A DNA stretch of 64,000 nt from contig OZ231128.1 of assembly GCA_965153355.1 (NCBI GenBank), forward strand, positions 10,044,001 to 10,108,000. The letters run 5' to 3'. Both the position numbers and the translations under genes were made by a program. This document shows, one piece after another, positions 35,488 to 45,090 of the stretch. The number at the start of each line of letters is the position of its first letter. The stretch's first letter is position 1. The notes beneath the pieces were generated by a model that saw nothing but the letters and a program-made list of their open reading frames with translations, was not told the origin of the DNA and did no database searches. This DNA is from Flaccisagitta enflata. Taxonomy: Eukaryota > Chaetognatha > Sagittoidea > Aphragmophora.

Positions 35488-38400
35488 ATGAGAACAAGAT
35501 CGCGCTTAAATTCGACAAAAGCGGCAGAAAACAGCCCCAAAAGTCTACCACGGGGCAGGCCTCCAGGTTCAATCGGCGGCATCGGCTCGATCGGAAGCAG
35601 GCAGGCGGCAACTCGCGCGGAAATAGAAGCCGGGGTTCAACGCACACTTAAACCCCTACAATTGAGCTACGACGAAGGAGGCGGCCATGTTTCTAAAGCG
35701 CCGAATTCAAAAAGCGCCAATCAGATCGCATCGAACTTATCGAAACTAAAGGAACTGGGCTCGAAGATCATCACACTGTCGAATAAATCTACGGATGAAT
35801 CTACGAAATCTGAAAAAAATATAGATAAAACCGGAAAGCACCGACTCGCGGATTGGAAAAGGGGCACAGGCAGGAGGCTGCCAAATTACCCGACTAATGC
35901 TAGTGCCGAGAATCAAGTTGTATACGAAAATTGTGATATAACCACGCACCATCTAATCATACCCCCTTCTCTTTCCATTGCAGATAAAGAGATTAACAAT
36001 ACCCGTGATAACGAAAAACAAAACGCCAAAAGAAATCATAAACGTGTTCTCAGCGACCCGAATTCGGAGGAAGAAAACAAGCGCCCCAAGTCGTCAACAA
36101 GACCCGAAACCGGTCAAGTAGCTTCACTAGTGTCGTCATTCGAGGAGATTGGTTCGGTATTCGTCTTCGGGAGCGACACCGCAACATCGACAACACACGC
36201 AGCGAGTGAAAGAGTTGACACGGTAAGCTCCACATCCTCTACCGTTGAAGTTAACATCGATCACGCGAAAATGGCCGACGACGGAAATGACGAAAACAGA
36301 CACAAAACACCTGACAACCCAGACTCTCCCACAAAAAGCGGTAGGAAAAGTAGAAAGAAAAAAACCAAAGCAAAGAATGGTGTAGTGCTCCCGCCGGCCG
36401 CCGCGGGAAATGGAGAAGCCGACCGGGATCTGTCGGAAAGTGACGAAGACTGCGCCAAAGAAGCACAGCGCAGGATTAACGAGAAAGACGCCGATGACGA
36501 TCTGCAACCAATGGACATCGACACAAGTCTCTCGATCCACGCGACTAGCACAAGGCGAGTCTCTGTCGCACCTCCTAATAACAACATGCCAATCGCCCCT
36601 GCCGCTGCCGTCGCAGGGATCGCAGCCGCCGCCGCACACTCCGACACCAATATCGACGCCACCTCCACCCCCGCTGCCACCTTGACAACCGCTACGTCTG
36701 CATCACCAGCTACCGCAGACAATGACGTCGCAACTCTCGGTCTGCCAACCGGAAGTAATAATAACAATATAGACGGCGCAAGCTCCCAACAAGACGCCGG
36801 TCTGTCTGGAGGCATCCCGGGAGGATCTGAGGGAAATGACGAAGTGGATCCGAGGACGAAATCGTACAGACGGGTGAGGATACACTGCCCCAATCTCATT
36901 AACAATCCGGATATGGAACGATGCATCCATCGCATTGGAGCAAGTCTCATTCGCCAACTCCGCTCCTTCAAATCCGGTATAAGCTGCACAACCTGCTACT
37001 TCGACAAAAGAAACGAGAACTCCATCATCCTTCATATGCACGACGACCGATCTAGGAACGTCGCGCTCGACCAAAACGCCTGGGCGACGTTTGAACATGG
37101 GCCCATCAACGCCCAACTCGACGCCCCGAATACTCCGACATTCGAGGTGATTCTCTTCCGCGTTCTCAGCAGTCTTAGGAATGAAGCTATACAAAGATAC
37201 CTGGAAGCCATGGGCATCGAAGTCACATCAGTAATCACCGTCACCAGAGCATCTGACCCCACCAACGCCAATCGCCTGTCCCGCGATGTGAAAATTACAA
37301 CTACGAGCAAAGAAAATGTTCGCAAAATCATCAACCCGGGAGGCGGCGTTGCAGAAGGCACAATCGAAATCGGCGTCAGAAGATATTCATGCGATATCTT
37401 TCGAGATTTCCGCACGGGACAGTGTCGCGAATGCCACAGGTACGGGCATCACGGGGCCCAATGTGTCTACGACCGACGCTGTCGCAAATGTGGACAAACG
37501 GGCCATCACGAGAAGTACCCAGAAGGCGCTACGAACATACCTTCCGAGTGGCAAAGCAACATATGCCCCAATGACGTCAAGTGTTCCGGATGTGGAGGCG
37601 CCCATAGGAGCAACTCAAAAGATTGCCCAAGAAACATCAATTGGAAGAGTATGCTCCAAAGGAGAAGAGAACAGCGAGGCGGTAAGCAAGGCGCCACAGA
37701 CAATCAAGGTAACAATAAAGGTAACAACATAAATCCGCAATCCCAAATGGACGGGAGGGCACTACAACCTGAGGTAACCTTAGAAACAGCAGCAACCTCA
37801 GCATCCTGGGCAGATATAACCCCTGCAACACAAGAAGAAATAAGTCTCCCTAACAGAAGTGGCACAGCGTGGCCAAGGCTAAGAGGGAACGGACAGAGAC
37901 CAATGACTGAAGAGGCTCAGAAGTACATAAATGACACTGACTCTCGAATAGCATCACTAGAGAAAACTGTAAGCGAACTAGTGAAAGGTCAACAAACCCT
38001 CCAAGAGCAGCAGGAGGCCACAAAAAAGGGGCAGAAAAAGCGCATGACTGCAATTGAAAGGAAAATTGACATCCAAAATAAGAACCTCAAAGAATTCCTA
38101 TCAAAACTTACTCAACACATTGCCCCGAATGACGCAGGGTCGATGTTGGGGGACTGGAAAGACCCCGAGAATCCGGGGAATCAAGATCAATCCGATACAG
38201 AAGGGGATGAAGAGGAAGACTCGTCTTCAGAGTCGAGTGACGAGGACAACACAGCGCCCAAAGTGCCAGATAACTCCTCCTCCAGCAGCAGGTTGGCAGC
38301 TAGTAAGTTGGTAGGCGATAACCAAAAACAAGCTAGCTATATACAACCTGCGACTGGGAATTCTCGCACAGGTGTCAGCAACGAAGGCCAAGAAGTCCCT

Positions 38401-38748
38401 GCTTCGGAAGTCAGGACATCCGTTACAGCGACGGGCAACTCGATAGATATAGAGAGCAGGTCATCACCGCCAACGATGCCAATGATGCCGCAGTTGGATC
38501 CGCAGGACTTGAAGAAGCTGCAAGCAACGACAGGTCAGGCAATGGGGCTAAAAAAAGTCGACCTATCGAACGCCCAAATAGCTTACATGGGCAACCTGCT
38601 GGTAATCAATACAAAAACCATATCCGGTATCCCAGAATCGTGGACACAAGCATCGTCAAGCCAAAGCCCCCAAGATCCTTTGGCCGAGGCAGTCCATATC
38701 CCGACGATGTCGGCGAGCGGCCTGGAAGACATCAGCAAGAATGGATAA
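35488..38748 (+). CDS. Retrotransposon ORF1, Gag-like zinc-knuckle protein
   Basis: A 1086-residue protein if started at the first in-frame ATG; the frame is open 71 codons further upstream. Residues 1 to about 450 are charged, low-complexity Ser/Thr/Ala/Asn-rich sequence. About 460-640 is a folded-looking region resembling the segment before the knuckles in I/R1/Jockey ORF1 proteins. Three zinc knuckles follow: CRECHRYGHHGAQC (about 646-659, CCHC intact), CRKCGQTGHHEK (its expected last Cys is missing, with Tyr-Pro there), and CSGCGGAHRSNSKDC (about 699-713, CX2CX3HX6C). A predicted coiled coil (about 805-875) and an acidic Ser/Glu/Asp stretch follow. The expected role is binding element RNA in the ribonucleoprotein. 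It overlaps ORF2 by 8 bases. ORF1 is longer than the few hundred residues usual for such proteins. Confidence 0.85.
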   Translation: MRTRSRLNSTKAAENSPKSLPRGRPPGSIGGIGSIGSRQAATRAEIEAGVQRTLKPLQLSYDEGGGHVSKAPNSKSANQIASNLSKLKELGSKIITLSNKSTDESTKSEKNIDKTGKHRLADWKRGTGRRLPNYPTNASAENQVVYENCDITTHHLIIPPSLSIADKEINNTRDNEKQNAKRNHKRVLSDPNSEEENKRPKSSTRPETGQVASLVSSFEEIGSVFVFGSDTATSTTHAASERVDTVSSTSSTVEVNIDHAKMADDGNDENRHKTPDNPDSPTKSGRKSRKKKTKAKNGVVLPPAAAGNGEADRDLSESDEDCAKEAQRRINEKDADDDLQPMDIDTSLSIHATSTRRVSVAPPNNNMPIAPAAAVAGIAAAAAHSDTNIDATSTPAATLTTATSASPATADNDVATLGLPTGSNNNNIDGASSQQDAGLSGGIPGGSEGNDEVDPRTKSYRRVRIHCPNLINNPDMERCIHRIGASLIRQLRSFKSGISCTTCYFDKRNENSIILHMHDDRSRNVALDQNAWATFEHGPINAQLDAPNTPTFEVILFRVLSSLRNEAIQRYLEAMGIEVTSVITVTRASDPTNANRLSRDVKITTTSKENVRKIINPGGGVAEGTIEIGVRRYSCDIFRDFRTGQCRECHRYGHHGAQCVYDRRCRKCGQTGHHEKYPEGATNIPSEWQSNICPNDVKCSGCGGAHRSNSKDCPRNINWKSMLQRRREQRGGKQGATDNQGNNKGNNINPQSQMDGRALQPEVTLETAATSASWADITPATQEEISLPNRSGTAWPRLRGNGQRPMTEEAQKYINDTDSRIASLEKTVSELVKGQQTLQEQQEATKKGQKKRMTAIERKIDIQNKNLKEFLSKLTQHIAPNDAGSMLGDWKDPENPGNQDQSDTEGDEEEDSSSESSDEDNTAPKVPDNSSSSSRLAASKLVGDNQKQASYIQPATGNSRTGVSNEGQEVPASEVRTSVTATGNSIDIESRSSPPTMPMMPQLDPQDLKKLQATTGQAMGLKKVDLSNAQIAYMGNLLVINTKTISGIPESWTQASSSQSPQDPLAEAVHIPTMSASGLEDISKNG

Positions 38749-41689
38749 CATCAGATGCACCGCCATCAATAGCAATGGTAACTTCACTAGATTGACACAA
38801 CTTGTAAATAGAATAAATTGTAAAGAATGTACAAACGACATCTTTATTATAAACGACTGCCGACTCCACGCAGAAGACGAAGACAAAACGACACTTAAGA
38901 ACCACAATGTCATAATTAAAAACGACCCACAACGTGAAAGATACGCCGGGGGGGTGGCAATGGCCATCCCAAAAAAATATTTCGTTACTCCCATCGACAC
39001 CAGGAATAAAGAATCTATGATATGTAAAATAGTGATCGGAAACAAAAACATCATAGTCGGAACCCAATATGTGCATCCCGGAGATGAAATCGATGACTCA
39101 CTAATCACCACCCTAACAAACATCGCGGGGGCGGAAAATCCAGCGATACTACTCGGCGACTTCAACTCAAGCCTACGCTCTTTCGGAAGCAACTTTGACT
39201 CAACGAGTGGTGAGGTACTCCGCATTCTAACAGAATCAAACGATTTCTCATACGTGAAAAATAAAATTCCAACATATATCAACAACAAACGTGGCGACGA
39301 CAACGTCCTCGACATGTGTTTTGTGAATAAAAAGGCAAACGAAATCCTTATGTGCTACAGTGTCGACGATCCCGTCGGAAGTGATCACCTCCCGATCTCC
39401 TTACATTTAAAAATGCGCCAACGCAATGAGCCTGTGTATATCGACATAGTGAACGACGAACAACTATGTGAAAACATCGACCGCTACCTCCTGGAGAACC
39501 CAAGTAAAATAAAACTCGACCAACGTTTCGACGCTAAAATGATCGACGAGGAAATTGTGAACTTCACCGAGTGCATCATAAAAGGAAAAAAAGACGCGAC
39601 ACACACCAAACGCCTTAGAACAAACGACGGCGTCGTACTCAGCGCCGAAACTAATGCATTAATCGCAGAACGACGACGCCTAATAAGGAAACGCACTCGT
39701 AACAGAGCCAACTTCACATCACCTGAACGCCAACGATCAAACTACCTCGAACGTGAAATAAAGCGACAAATCAAAAAAGACGAAGAACAACACCTCAAAC
39801 TTAAAGGAACGGAAGTATTAAAAGAAAGTTGTCCGAAGAAACGGTGGAAAAAAATGAATGCGATCATGAACCGGAACAACAAAAGTGTATCCTTCAAAGC
39901 CTTAACACGAGACGACGGGAGCAAATGTCAAAATCGGCAAGAAAATGTAGAGACACACGCCAATCGCCTCGAGCAAACGTGCAACCTCGACGACGATCCC
40001 CGTATCGACAGCGCCTTCACAGAAGCCGTCGACAACCATCTAACTAGTGATTATTGTGACATAGGAGAACCAACAATCTGCAACAACATCGACGAGATCG
40101 CATTCGATGATGAGAGAACCTTCATGATGACAACTGAAGAGGAAACAACCAATTTAATCAAAGCCATTAAACCAACCGGGGCGGCGGGCCCCGATGGTAT
40201 TGATCACTACCTACTTAAGCGATTTACTAATCCTGCCATCAAAAGACTGGTGATCATCTTCAACGCCTGTGTAGCGACGTCATACTTCCCGAAATCCTGG
40301 AAGCTCAGTTGGGTTACAATGATCCCGAAACCAGGAAAAGATTCGACAAAAAGTGGTAATTATCGCCCCATTTCACTCTGCGCCACAATGGGGAAAATCC
40401 TCGAAAAAATATACCTAAAATCCTTCAACAGATTCCTAGACGAAAAAAACAAAAGACGCGCTCGTCAATGTGGATTCGCCAAAGGCAGAAGTGCACAGGA
40501 ATCGATCATAAAACTAGCCGACGATATATCAAACGCCTTTAAGAAGGGACAGCACGTCATCGGCGTCTTTATCGACCTCGAAAAAGCGTTCGACAAATTA
40601 TGGCACAACGGTGTCCTCTACAAACTCCTCAAAGACGAAGCTCCACTCCCGCTCATAAAAATAATAGCAAGCTTTCTTCTGAACCGCACTTTCCAGATAA
40701 AGGACGGCGACATCCTCTCGACAGTTAGGGAATTGGGCGCATCGGCCCCCCAAGGCGGCACGTCGAGCCCTCCGATCTTCACATATTTTATCGCTGACGT
40801 GCCTGGATCCGATACTATGGACGTCGTCTGTACTCGCAGCGATGGATCCGGTTATGCCGACGACAACGCCGAGTGGAGGGCCTTCCTAAAAACGAAATCA
40901 GGCCTCCGCATAGCTGAAGTGGAAATCCAAAAATACCTTGACGCCCTCCAAAGGTGGGGGAGTCAGTGGCGCATGCTCCCAAGCCCTATTAAAACGGAGG
41001 TAATGATCTTCAGTGACTCCACGCTAAATAGAAACCACGTGACAACACTACAACTCTTCGGCCAACGACTGAGAACAGTTAAAGAAGTGTGCTTCCTTGG
41101 CGTGACCTTCGACCAAGGGTTGACATGGGCTAAACACATAAACAAGCTCATCCAAAAAGCAACCCCACGCAGCATTCAAATAAGACGATTAGCCTCTGCC
41201 CTATACGGACGTGACAACGGGCTCATCTTGCAATTGGTCAACAGCTTAATCATCTCACTATTCGATTATAGCTCAGTCGCATGGATAAATGCAGCAACTT
41301 GTCATTGGAATAAGATACACCAATGCCAAATGAGAACGCTCAAAGGCATACTCAACGTACCCCGACGAACACCCGACCACGCGGTATTCAACATAATAAA
41401 CACCCCCTCCTTCAAGGAGATCATTCAATCTCGAGCAGCAAACAGATTTTGTGCAATGAACAACAACAATCCGAACATGACCAAATTTCAAACACGCTGT
41501 GTGACCAGCAATAGGAACAAATTCAAAAGTCCTTTTGAAAAATTGACGACCATCTCGGGACTTGACGACCGCTTAACAAATACCAACTGCATTATATGTA
41601 CTTACACTCCAGACGGCATGACGAAACCACTGCCACGACCATCTACTCACAAACTATGTTCTTTACACAGGCCAACAACTTTATCCTAA
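38741..41689 (+). CDS. Retrotransposon ORF2, APE-type endonuclease and reverse transcriptase
   Basis: 982 residues. The N-terminal exonuclease-endonuclease-phosphatase domain (about 1-225) shows GDFN (139-142) and GSDHLPI (about 213-219). The usual catalytic Glu of the 'ETHL' motif reads Asp (INDCRL), so full activity is not certain. The reverse transcriptase (about 480-780) shows IPKPGKD, NYRPISL, QCGFAKGRS, VFIDLEKAFDKLWH (about 609-622), APQGGTSSPPIF and the catalytic YADD (705-708). FLGVTFDQGLTW follows, as in Jockey/R1-type enzymes. A C-terminal CIIC...H..C..H cluster may be a zinc-binding remnant. No RNase H domain is visible. The product would nick target DNA and prime reverse transcription from the nick. 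Start ATG 38741 overlaps the ORF1 stop. Confidence 0.92.
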   Translation: MDNIRCTAINSNGNFTRLTQLVNRINCKECTNDIFIINDCRLHAEDEDKTTLKNHNVIIKNDPQRERYAGGVAMAIPKKYFVTPIDTRNKESMICKIVIGNKNIIVGTQYVHPGDEIDDSLITTLTNIAGAENPAILLGDFNSSLRSFGSNFDSTSGEVLRILTESNDFSYVKNKIPTYINNKRGDDNVLDMCFVNKKANEILMCYSVDDPVGSDHLPISLHLKMRQRNEPVYIDIVNDEQLCENIDRYLLENPSKIKLDQRFDAKMIDEEIVNFTECIIKGKKDATHTKRLRTNDGVVLSAETNALIAERRRLIRKRTRNRANFTSPERQRSNYLEREIKRQIKKDEEQHLKLKGTEVLKESCPKKRWKKMNAIMNRNNKSVSFKALTRDDGSKCQNRQENVETHANRLEQTCNLDDDPRIDSAFTEAVDNHLTSDYCDIGEPTICNNIDEIAFDDERTFMMTTEEETTNLIKAIKPTGAAGPDGIDHYLLKRFTNPAIKRLVIIFNACVATSYFPKSWKLSWVTMIPKPGKDSTKSGNYRPISLCATMGKILEKIYLKSFNRFLDEKNKRRARQCGFAKGRSAQESIIKLADDISNAFKKGQHVIGVFIDLEKAFDKLWHNGVLYKLLKDEAPLPLIKIIASFLLNRTFQIKDGDILSTVRELGASAPQGGTSSPPIFTYFIADVPGSDTMDVVCTRSDGSGYADDNAEWRAFLKTKSGLRIAEVEIQKYLDALQRWGSQWRMLPSPIKTEVMIFSDSTLNRNHVTTLQLFGQRLRTVKEVCFLGVTFDQGLTWAKHINKLIQKATPRSIQIRRLASALYGRDNGLILQLVNSLIISLFDYSSVAWINAATCHWNKIHQCQMRTLKGILNVPRRTPDHAVFNIINTPSFKEIIQSRAANRFCAMNNNNPNMTKFQTRCVTSNRNKFKSPFEKLTTISGLDDRLTNTNCIICTYTPDGMTKPLPRPSTHKLCSLHRPTTLS

Positions 41690-41958
41690 TTTGTGCTTGG
41701 GCAGCCAAAGCTATCCTGAGAGAAAGATACCCAAAGATCTGTGGGGTTGATATCGGTTTCATTATCGATAAAGCTGTAAGATTCCTCCAGTACAGCATGT
41801 GTACCAGTGACAACATGGTGACATTCATATTTAACAATCCATACTCTTCTTTGTTTGGTTCTTCGTTTATATATTCAAATAACCAATGGAATGCTGCAGG
41901 TACTCGCAGGTCTTCTCACTTCTATAAAACCAATCCATATCCACTTTGCTCCCCCCAG

Positions 41959-43542
41959 ATGGCAAAACGTCCGAACAGAGAGAATCGGGAGGCGGACGCC
42001 GAAGGCGATCGAGAGCGTGGAAGACGCCGCACTGACGCCAACGAAGAGGAAGGCGCGACCGCTCCATCGTTGCCGCCGTCACGCGATAGTTCGAGACGCC
42101 GAAGCAGCCGACGCGCCGCTGGCCACAACACTCCGGCCGGATCTCCTGAACGCCAACCACGCAGCGCCGAATCTCGTACCGACCAGCGTGAGAACACTCG
42201 CGCTGACAATCGCAACGAGCCTCGTGTCGATCGACGCCACACGCGCGCCGAGACCCGAGTGGAACCCCGCGGCTCTATTCGTGGATCAGATCGGTCTCCA
42301 GATACCTCCCGTCAGGATCGTGCCGACCAATCGAGGCGCACCGCCAGTCGTAGAGGGATCGACGAGGACGAGCAAGCTCCTGACCCCGAAGATCCGTTTG
42401 ACCGGGATCAGGAGGAACAAAAGCAGGACGACGAAGCCTGGAAAGCGTTCCTAAAGAGAAGACGTCTTGAACTCTCCAAGATACAAGATCTCTCCAAGAA
42501 GCCCGTCGGATGGATCGTCAGCGACTGGGAAGCATGGAGAAGAGCAGAGCGAGTTAGAGCGGAGAGAATGGAATTCCGCAATCACCCAGACGCCGCCCGC
42601 CCGCCGCCGCCTCCTTCTCCTCCCAGTCAACTGGAGGAGATCAGCCCAGAAGAAGATGAGGGGGAAGAAGAGAACGCAAACGCAGATGACGACTGCGTTC
42701 TTCTCTCCCACATCCGGTCACCAACCGCCGGACATGCCCCGCCGTCAAGCAAGGTCAAAGCCGCTAGTGCCGCGTTAACTGCGGACCTCAAACACAGAAG
42801 CAAGAGAGAGGCAGCTGCTGGAATCATCCAAAAAGCCCTCAAAGCGCCGGAGGTGAAGAGGACTGCAAGAAAGACTGCGACTCCACTCCCATTATCACCA
42901 GCCGATCCACGTGGGGAAAGCAGATACGTCCCGCTCGAACAAGCGACGTCGTCGTCTCCTTCACCGCCGCCCCAGCGAAGAGTCGTCGCGAGCAATCCCG
43001 ATGCTCTTAGCTCGATAGGAGACAGCGCCGAAGAAGTTCTCCTTGAGGAAGCTCGCCAAGGTACGGTGAAGATGAGACGCCAAATCAACGAGCTGCACTC
43101 CAGCGCCGAAGCACTGAATCGCGAGATCGACGCGGCAAGAGCCTCCTCCATCAAAGCCCATAAGAAGATGGATGAGCCTAAGAAGAAGAAAAGATCGGGT
43201 CTCCAGCTGCACCCGCTCGCCGCCCTCGTCCAAAAAGGCGGCGCCCTGGGCCCGGACGCGTCAGTGGCGAGCGTCCTGACGTTCGGATGCTGCGCCTATC
43301 ACAGCAGCGCGGCAGACCACGTCACGGGTGCGAATGCTTCACGAGGAACGATGGTCTGGGAATTCGCCGAAGGAGAAAATCGCCAAATCGTCTACAGGGA
43401 TATGACCGAGGAAGAGCTGGACAACGCCCCGCTCAGCGTCCCACGTGGAAAGAAGCCCGCCAAAGGGAACACACGAGAAAAGGAAAACAGCGATCCGAAA
43501 CGCGACCGTGATAACTCCGACGAAGAAGAATCAGATGATTGA
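41959..43542 (+). CDS. Third ORF of the retrotransposon, charged protein of unknown function
   Basis: 527 residues from the ATG at 41959; the same frame is open back to 41596, overlapping the ORF2 end. I do not recognise the family. Residues 1-150 are rich in Arg/Glu/Asp/Ser. About 155-200 is a Lys/Arg/Trp-rich helical-looking part (WKAFLKRRRLELSKIQDL, GWIVSDWEAWRR). Pro- and Asp/Glu-rich linkers follow. About 355-400 is a coiled-coil-like segment. The C-terminal 120 residues include LTFGCCAYHSSAADHV and an acidic tail. The 270 bp before the ATG is less GC-rich and ends in CTTTGCTCCCCCCAG, a good splice-acceptor match right before ATGG. It may be expressed from a spliced RNA, or be a captured or unrelated gene. 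Element membership is inferred from position and similar codon usage. Confidence 0.6.
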   Translation: MAKRPNRENREADAEGDRERGRRRTDANEEEGATAPSLPPSRDSSRRRSSRRAAGHNTPAGSPERQPRSAESRTDQRENTRADNRNEPRVDRRHTRAETRVEPRGSIRGSDRSPDTSRQDRADQSRRTASRRGIDEDEQAPDPEDPFDRDQEEQKQDDEAWKAFLKRRRLELSKIQDLSKKPVGWIVSDWEAWRRAERVRAERMEFRNHPDAARPPPPPSPPSQLEEISPEEDEGEEENANADDDCVLLSHIRSPTAGHAPPSSKVKAASAALTADLKHRSKREAAAGIIQKALKAPEVKRTARKTATPLPLSPADPRGESRYVPLEQATSSSPSPPPQRRVVASNPDALSSIGDSAEEVLLEEARQGTVKMRRQINELHSSAEALNREIDAARASSIKAHKKMDEPKKKKRSGLQLHPLAALVQKGGALGPDASVASVLTFGCCAYHSSAADHVTGANASRGTMVWEFAEGENRQIVYRDMTEEELDNAPLSVPRGKKPAKGNTREKENSDPKRDRDNSDEEESDD

Positions 43543-44101
43543 TTATGTGGGATGCCAAACTTGCACCCGATCAACTGTATCGTCGACAAACCATGAGAGA
43601 AGACATATTAATTTTGACACTACCTCATAACGCGTAAGCCATGGCGGCAGTAGGTTTAGCTGTGATAAACAGGCGAAGAAAGATAACCGCCGAAAACAAA
43701 TTGTCCCTGTGATTGACTTTACTCATTCCTATGTTTATTTTGAGGTGCGAAAGCTCACCACCCGGTAACTGCGAACTTTGTTTTCCTCCCATCTCCGTGT
43801 CCCCTCCCCCTTTTTCAATTATAATTTTCGCAGCCGATCCGCGCTACGCAAAGACGTAGGATGTAGTTGTCTAACTCCGGTTGTATCTTTAACTTGTAAC
43901 TTGTATACGGGCATGACCATATGTCTCTGATATGGCTTCGGCACTTGTATGTCCTCGTCTTCGGCAACGCTCCTAGCCGGTTCTGTCGTATACTCAGACT
44001 TAGAATCCAGTGTTTGTTTAGAACGGCTTTGTACTTGATATTGCATCTTTATTGGATACTGCTTCTCATATTGCAATTAAAAGTTCAAAATCAAAATCAA
44101 A
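43543..44101 (+). other. 3' untranslated region of the retrotransposon
   Basis: No ORF. It holds an ATTAAA at 44076-44081 and ends in TTCAAAATCAAAATCAAA directly before (TTTC)n. The end is therefore A-rich and short-repeat-like rather than a long poly(A). Confidence 0.6.
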
Positions 44102-44102
44102 T

Positions 44103-44138
<36 letters not shown>

Positions 44139-44141
44139 TTG

Positions 44142-44178
<37 letters not shown>

Positions 44179-44181
44179 TTT

Positions 44182-44225
<44 letters not shown>

Positions 44226-44229
44226 TCAT

Positions 44230-44289
<60 letters not shown>
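44102..44289 (+). repeat. (TTTC)n array bordering the retrotransposon 3' end
   Basis: TTTC units with small interruptions (TTGATC, TTTTTTC, TTCATTCTATC). Same strand and unit as 34862-35026. Confidence 0.92.
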
Positions 44290-44292
<3 letters not shown>

Positions 44293-44479
44293 ACTCTTCT
44301 TTCCCTCCGAAACATCTTTCCCTCCGATACATCTTTTTTTTTTCTCTTTTTGTTATTTCTCTTTTTGCAATCCATATAAGCCGTTGGTTTGTGTTGGTTG
44401 CACACGCAACAATGCTGTCAAATCTGAAGCCAATCGCATCGGAGGTATTTATTCAAACCATCAGCGGAAAATAGTCTTG

Positions 44480-44720
44480 AGGTCGCTTTCAGTACAATGA
44501 GGGAATTACAGTGGTGAAAGGGATTAAATGAAGGAGATTACAGTGGTAAGGAGATTAAATGATGAAGGATATAGTGGTGAGGGGATTAAATGACTGGGAT
44601 TACGATAGTGAGGAGATTGAATGATTGAGATGAGGGGAGTAAATGACAGAGATTACAGTGGTGAGGAGATTAAATCAAAGTGATTAGTGGTGAGGGTATT
44701 ATATGAAAGAGAAAAAAAGA
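44480..44720 (+). repeat. About 27-bp minisatellite, GAGATTACAGTGGTGAGGAG-type
   Basis: Seven or eight diverged units containing GATTAAATGA and GTGGTGAGG. It is followed by GAAAA-rich sequence to 44860. Confidence 0.7.
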
Positions 44721-44959
44721 AAACAAAGGAAAGGAAATAGGATAGAAAAAAAAAAGAAAAGAAAAGAAAAGTGAGAGAGAAAGAAAAGCAATGATAAAAA
44801 AGTGAGAGAGAAAGAAAAGAAAAGAAAAGAAAAAGATAAATGAGAGAGAAAGAATAAATACAGAATCTGTTTGAAAGGCTGCGACTCAAGCAAAATTTGA
44901 ATGAATGTGGTGACAGAAGAATACAGAGATGGTACGATCGAAAATAAACTGTATAACAA

Positions 44960-45060
44960 GAAACGCGGGGTTACAATACCGTTGTGGGCGGGTGAAGAGG
45001 GTTGTACAACCCCCATCCACCCCTCACATCCATCCAACCATCCACCCCTCACACACTCAT
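44960..45060 (+). mobile_element. Family B element, 5' fragment (ACGCGGGGTTACAATA subfamily)
   Basis: It starts AACAAGAAACGCGGGGTTAC, continues GGGCGGGTGAAGAGGGTTG and CAACCCCCATCCACCCC, then breaks off. The complement of this start is seen at 61820-61850 and 24790-24822. Confidence 0.5.
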
Positions 45061-45090
45061 ACACACAGAGACAATCACGACGACAACATC

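Larger units (their letters stand above)
35041..44100 (+). mobile_element. Non-LTR retrotransposon with three ORFs, inserted in (TTTC)n
   Basis: An approximately 9-kb unit: GC-richer 5' leader, Gag-like ORF1, endonuclease-reverse transcriptase ORF2, a third ORF and a 560-bp 3' untranslated region. All ORFs are free of stops, which suggests a young, possibly intact copy. Both borders are (TTTC)n arrays in the same orientation. This is expected if the element landed inside a microsatellite or regenerated it at its tail. Microsatellite-specific insertion is known for some R1-clade families. The gene order and zinc knuckles fit the Jockey/R1 supergroup, but clade placement is inference. Exact ends are not defined because a target duplication in a tetranucleotide repeat is unreadable. 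Confidence 0.85.

Noticed and set aside
36136-39315. Minus-strand ORFs of 120-242 codons across the retrotransposon
   Set aside because: Shadows of ORF1 and ORF2 on the opposite strand; no domain features.
35041-44100. LTR retrotransposon or endogenous retrovirus
   Set aside because: No long terminal repeats, protease, integrase or RNase H. APE endonuclease plus RT identify a non-LTR element.
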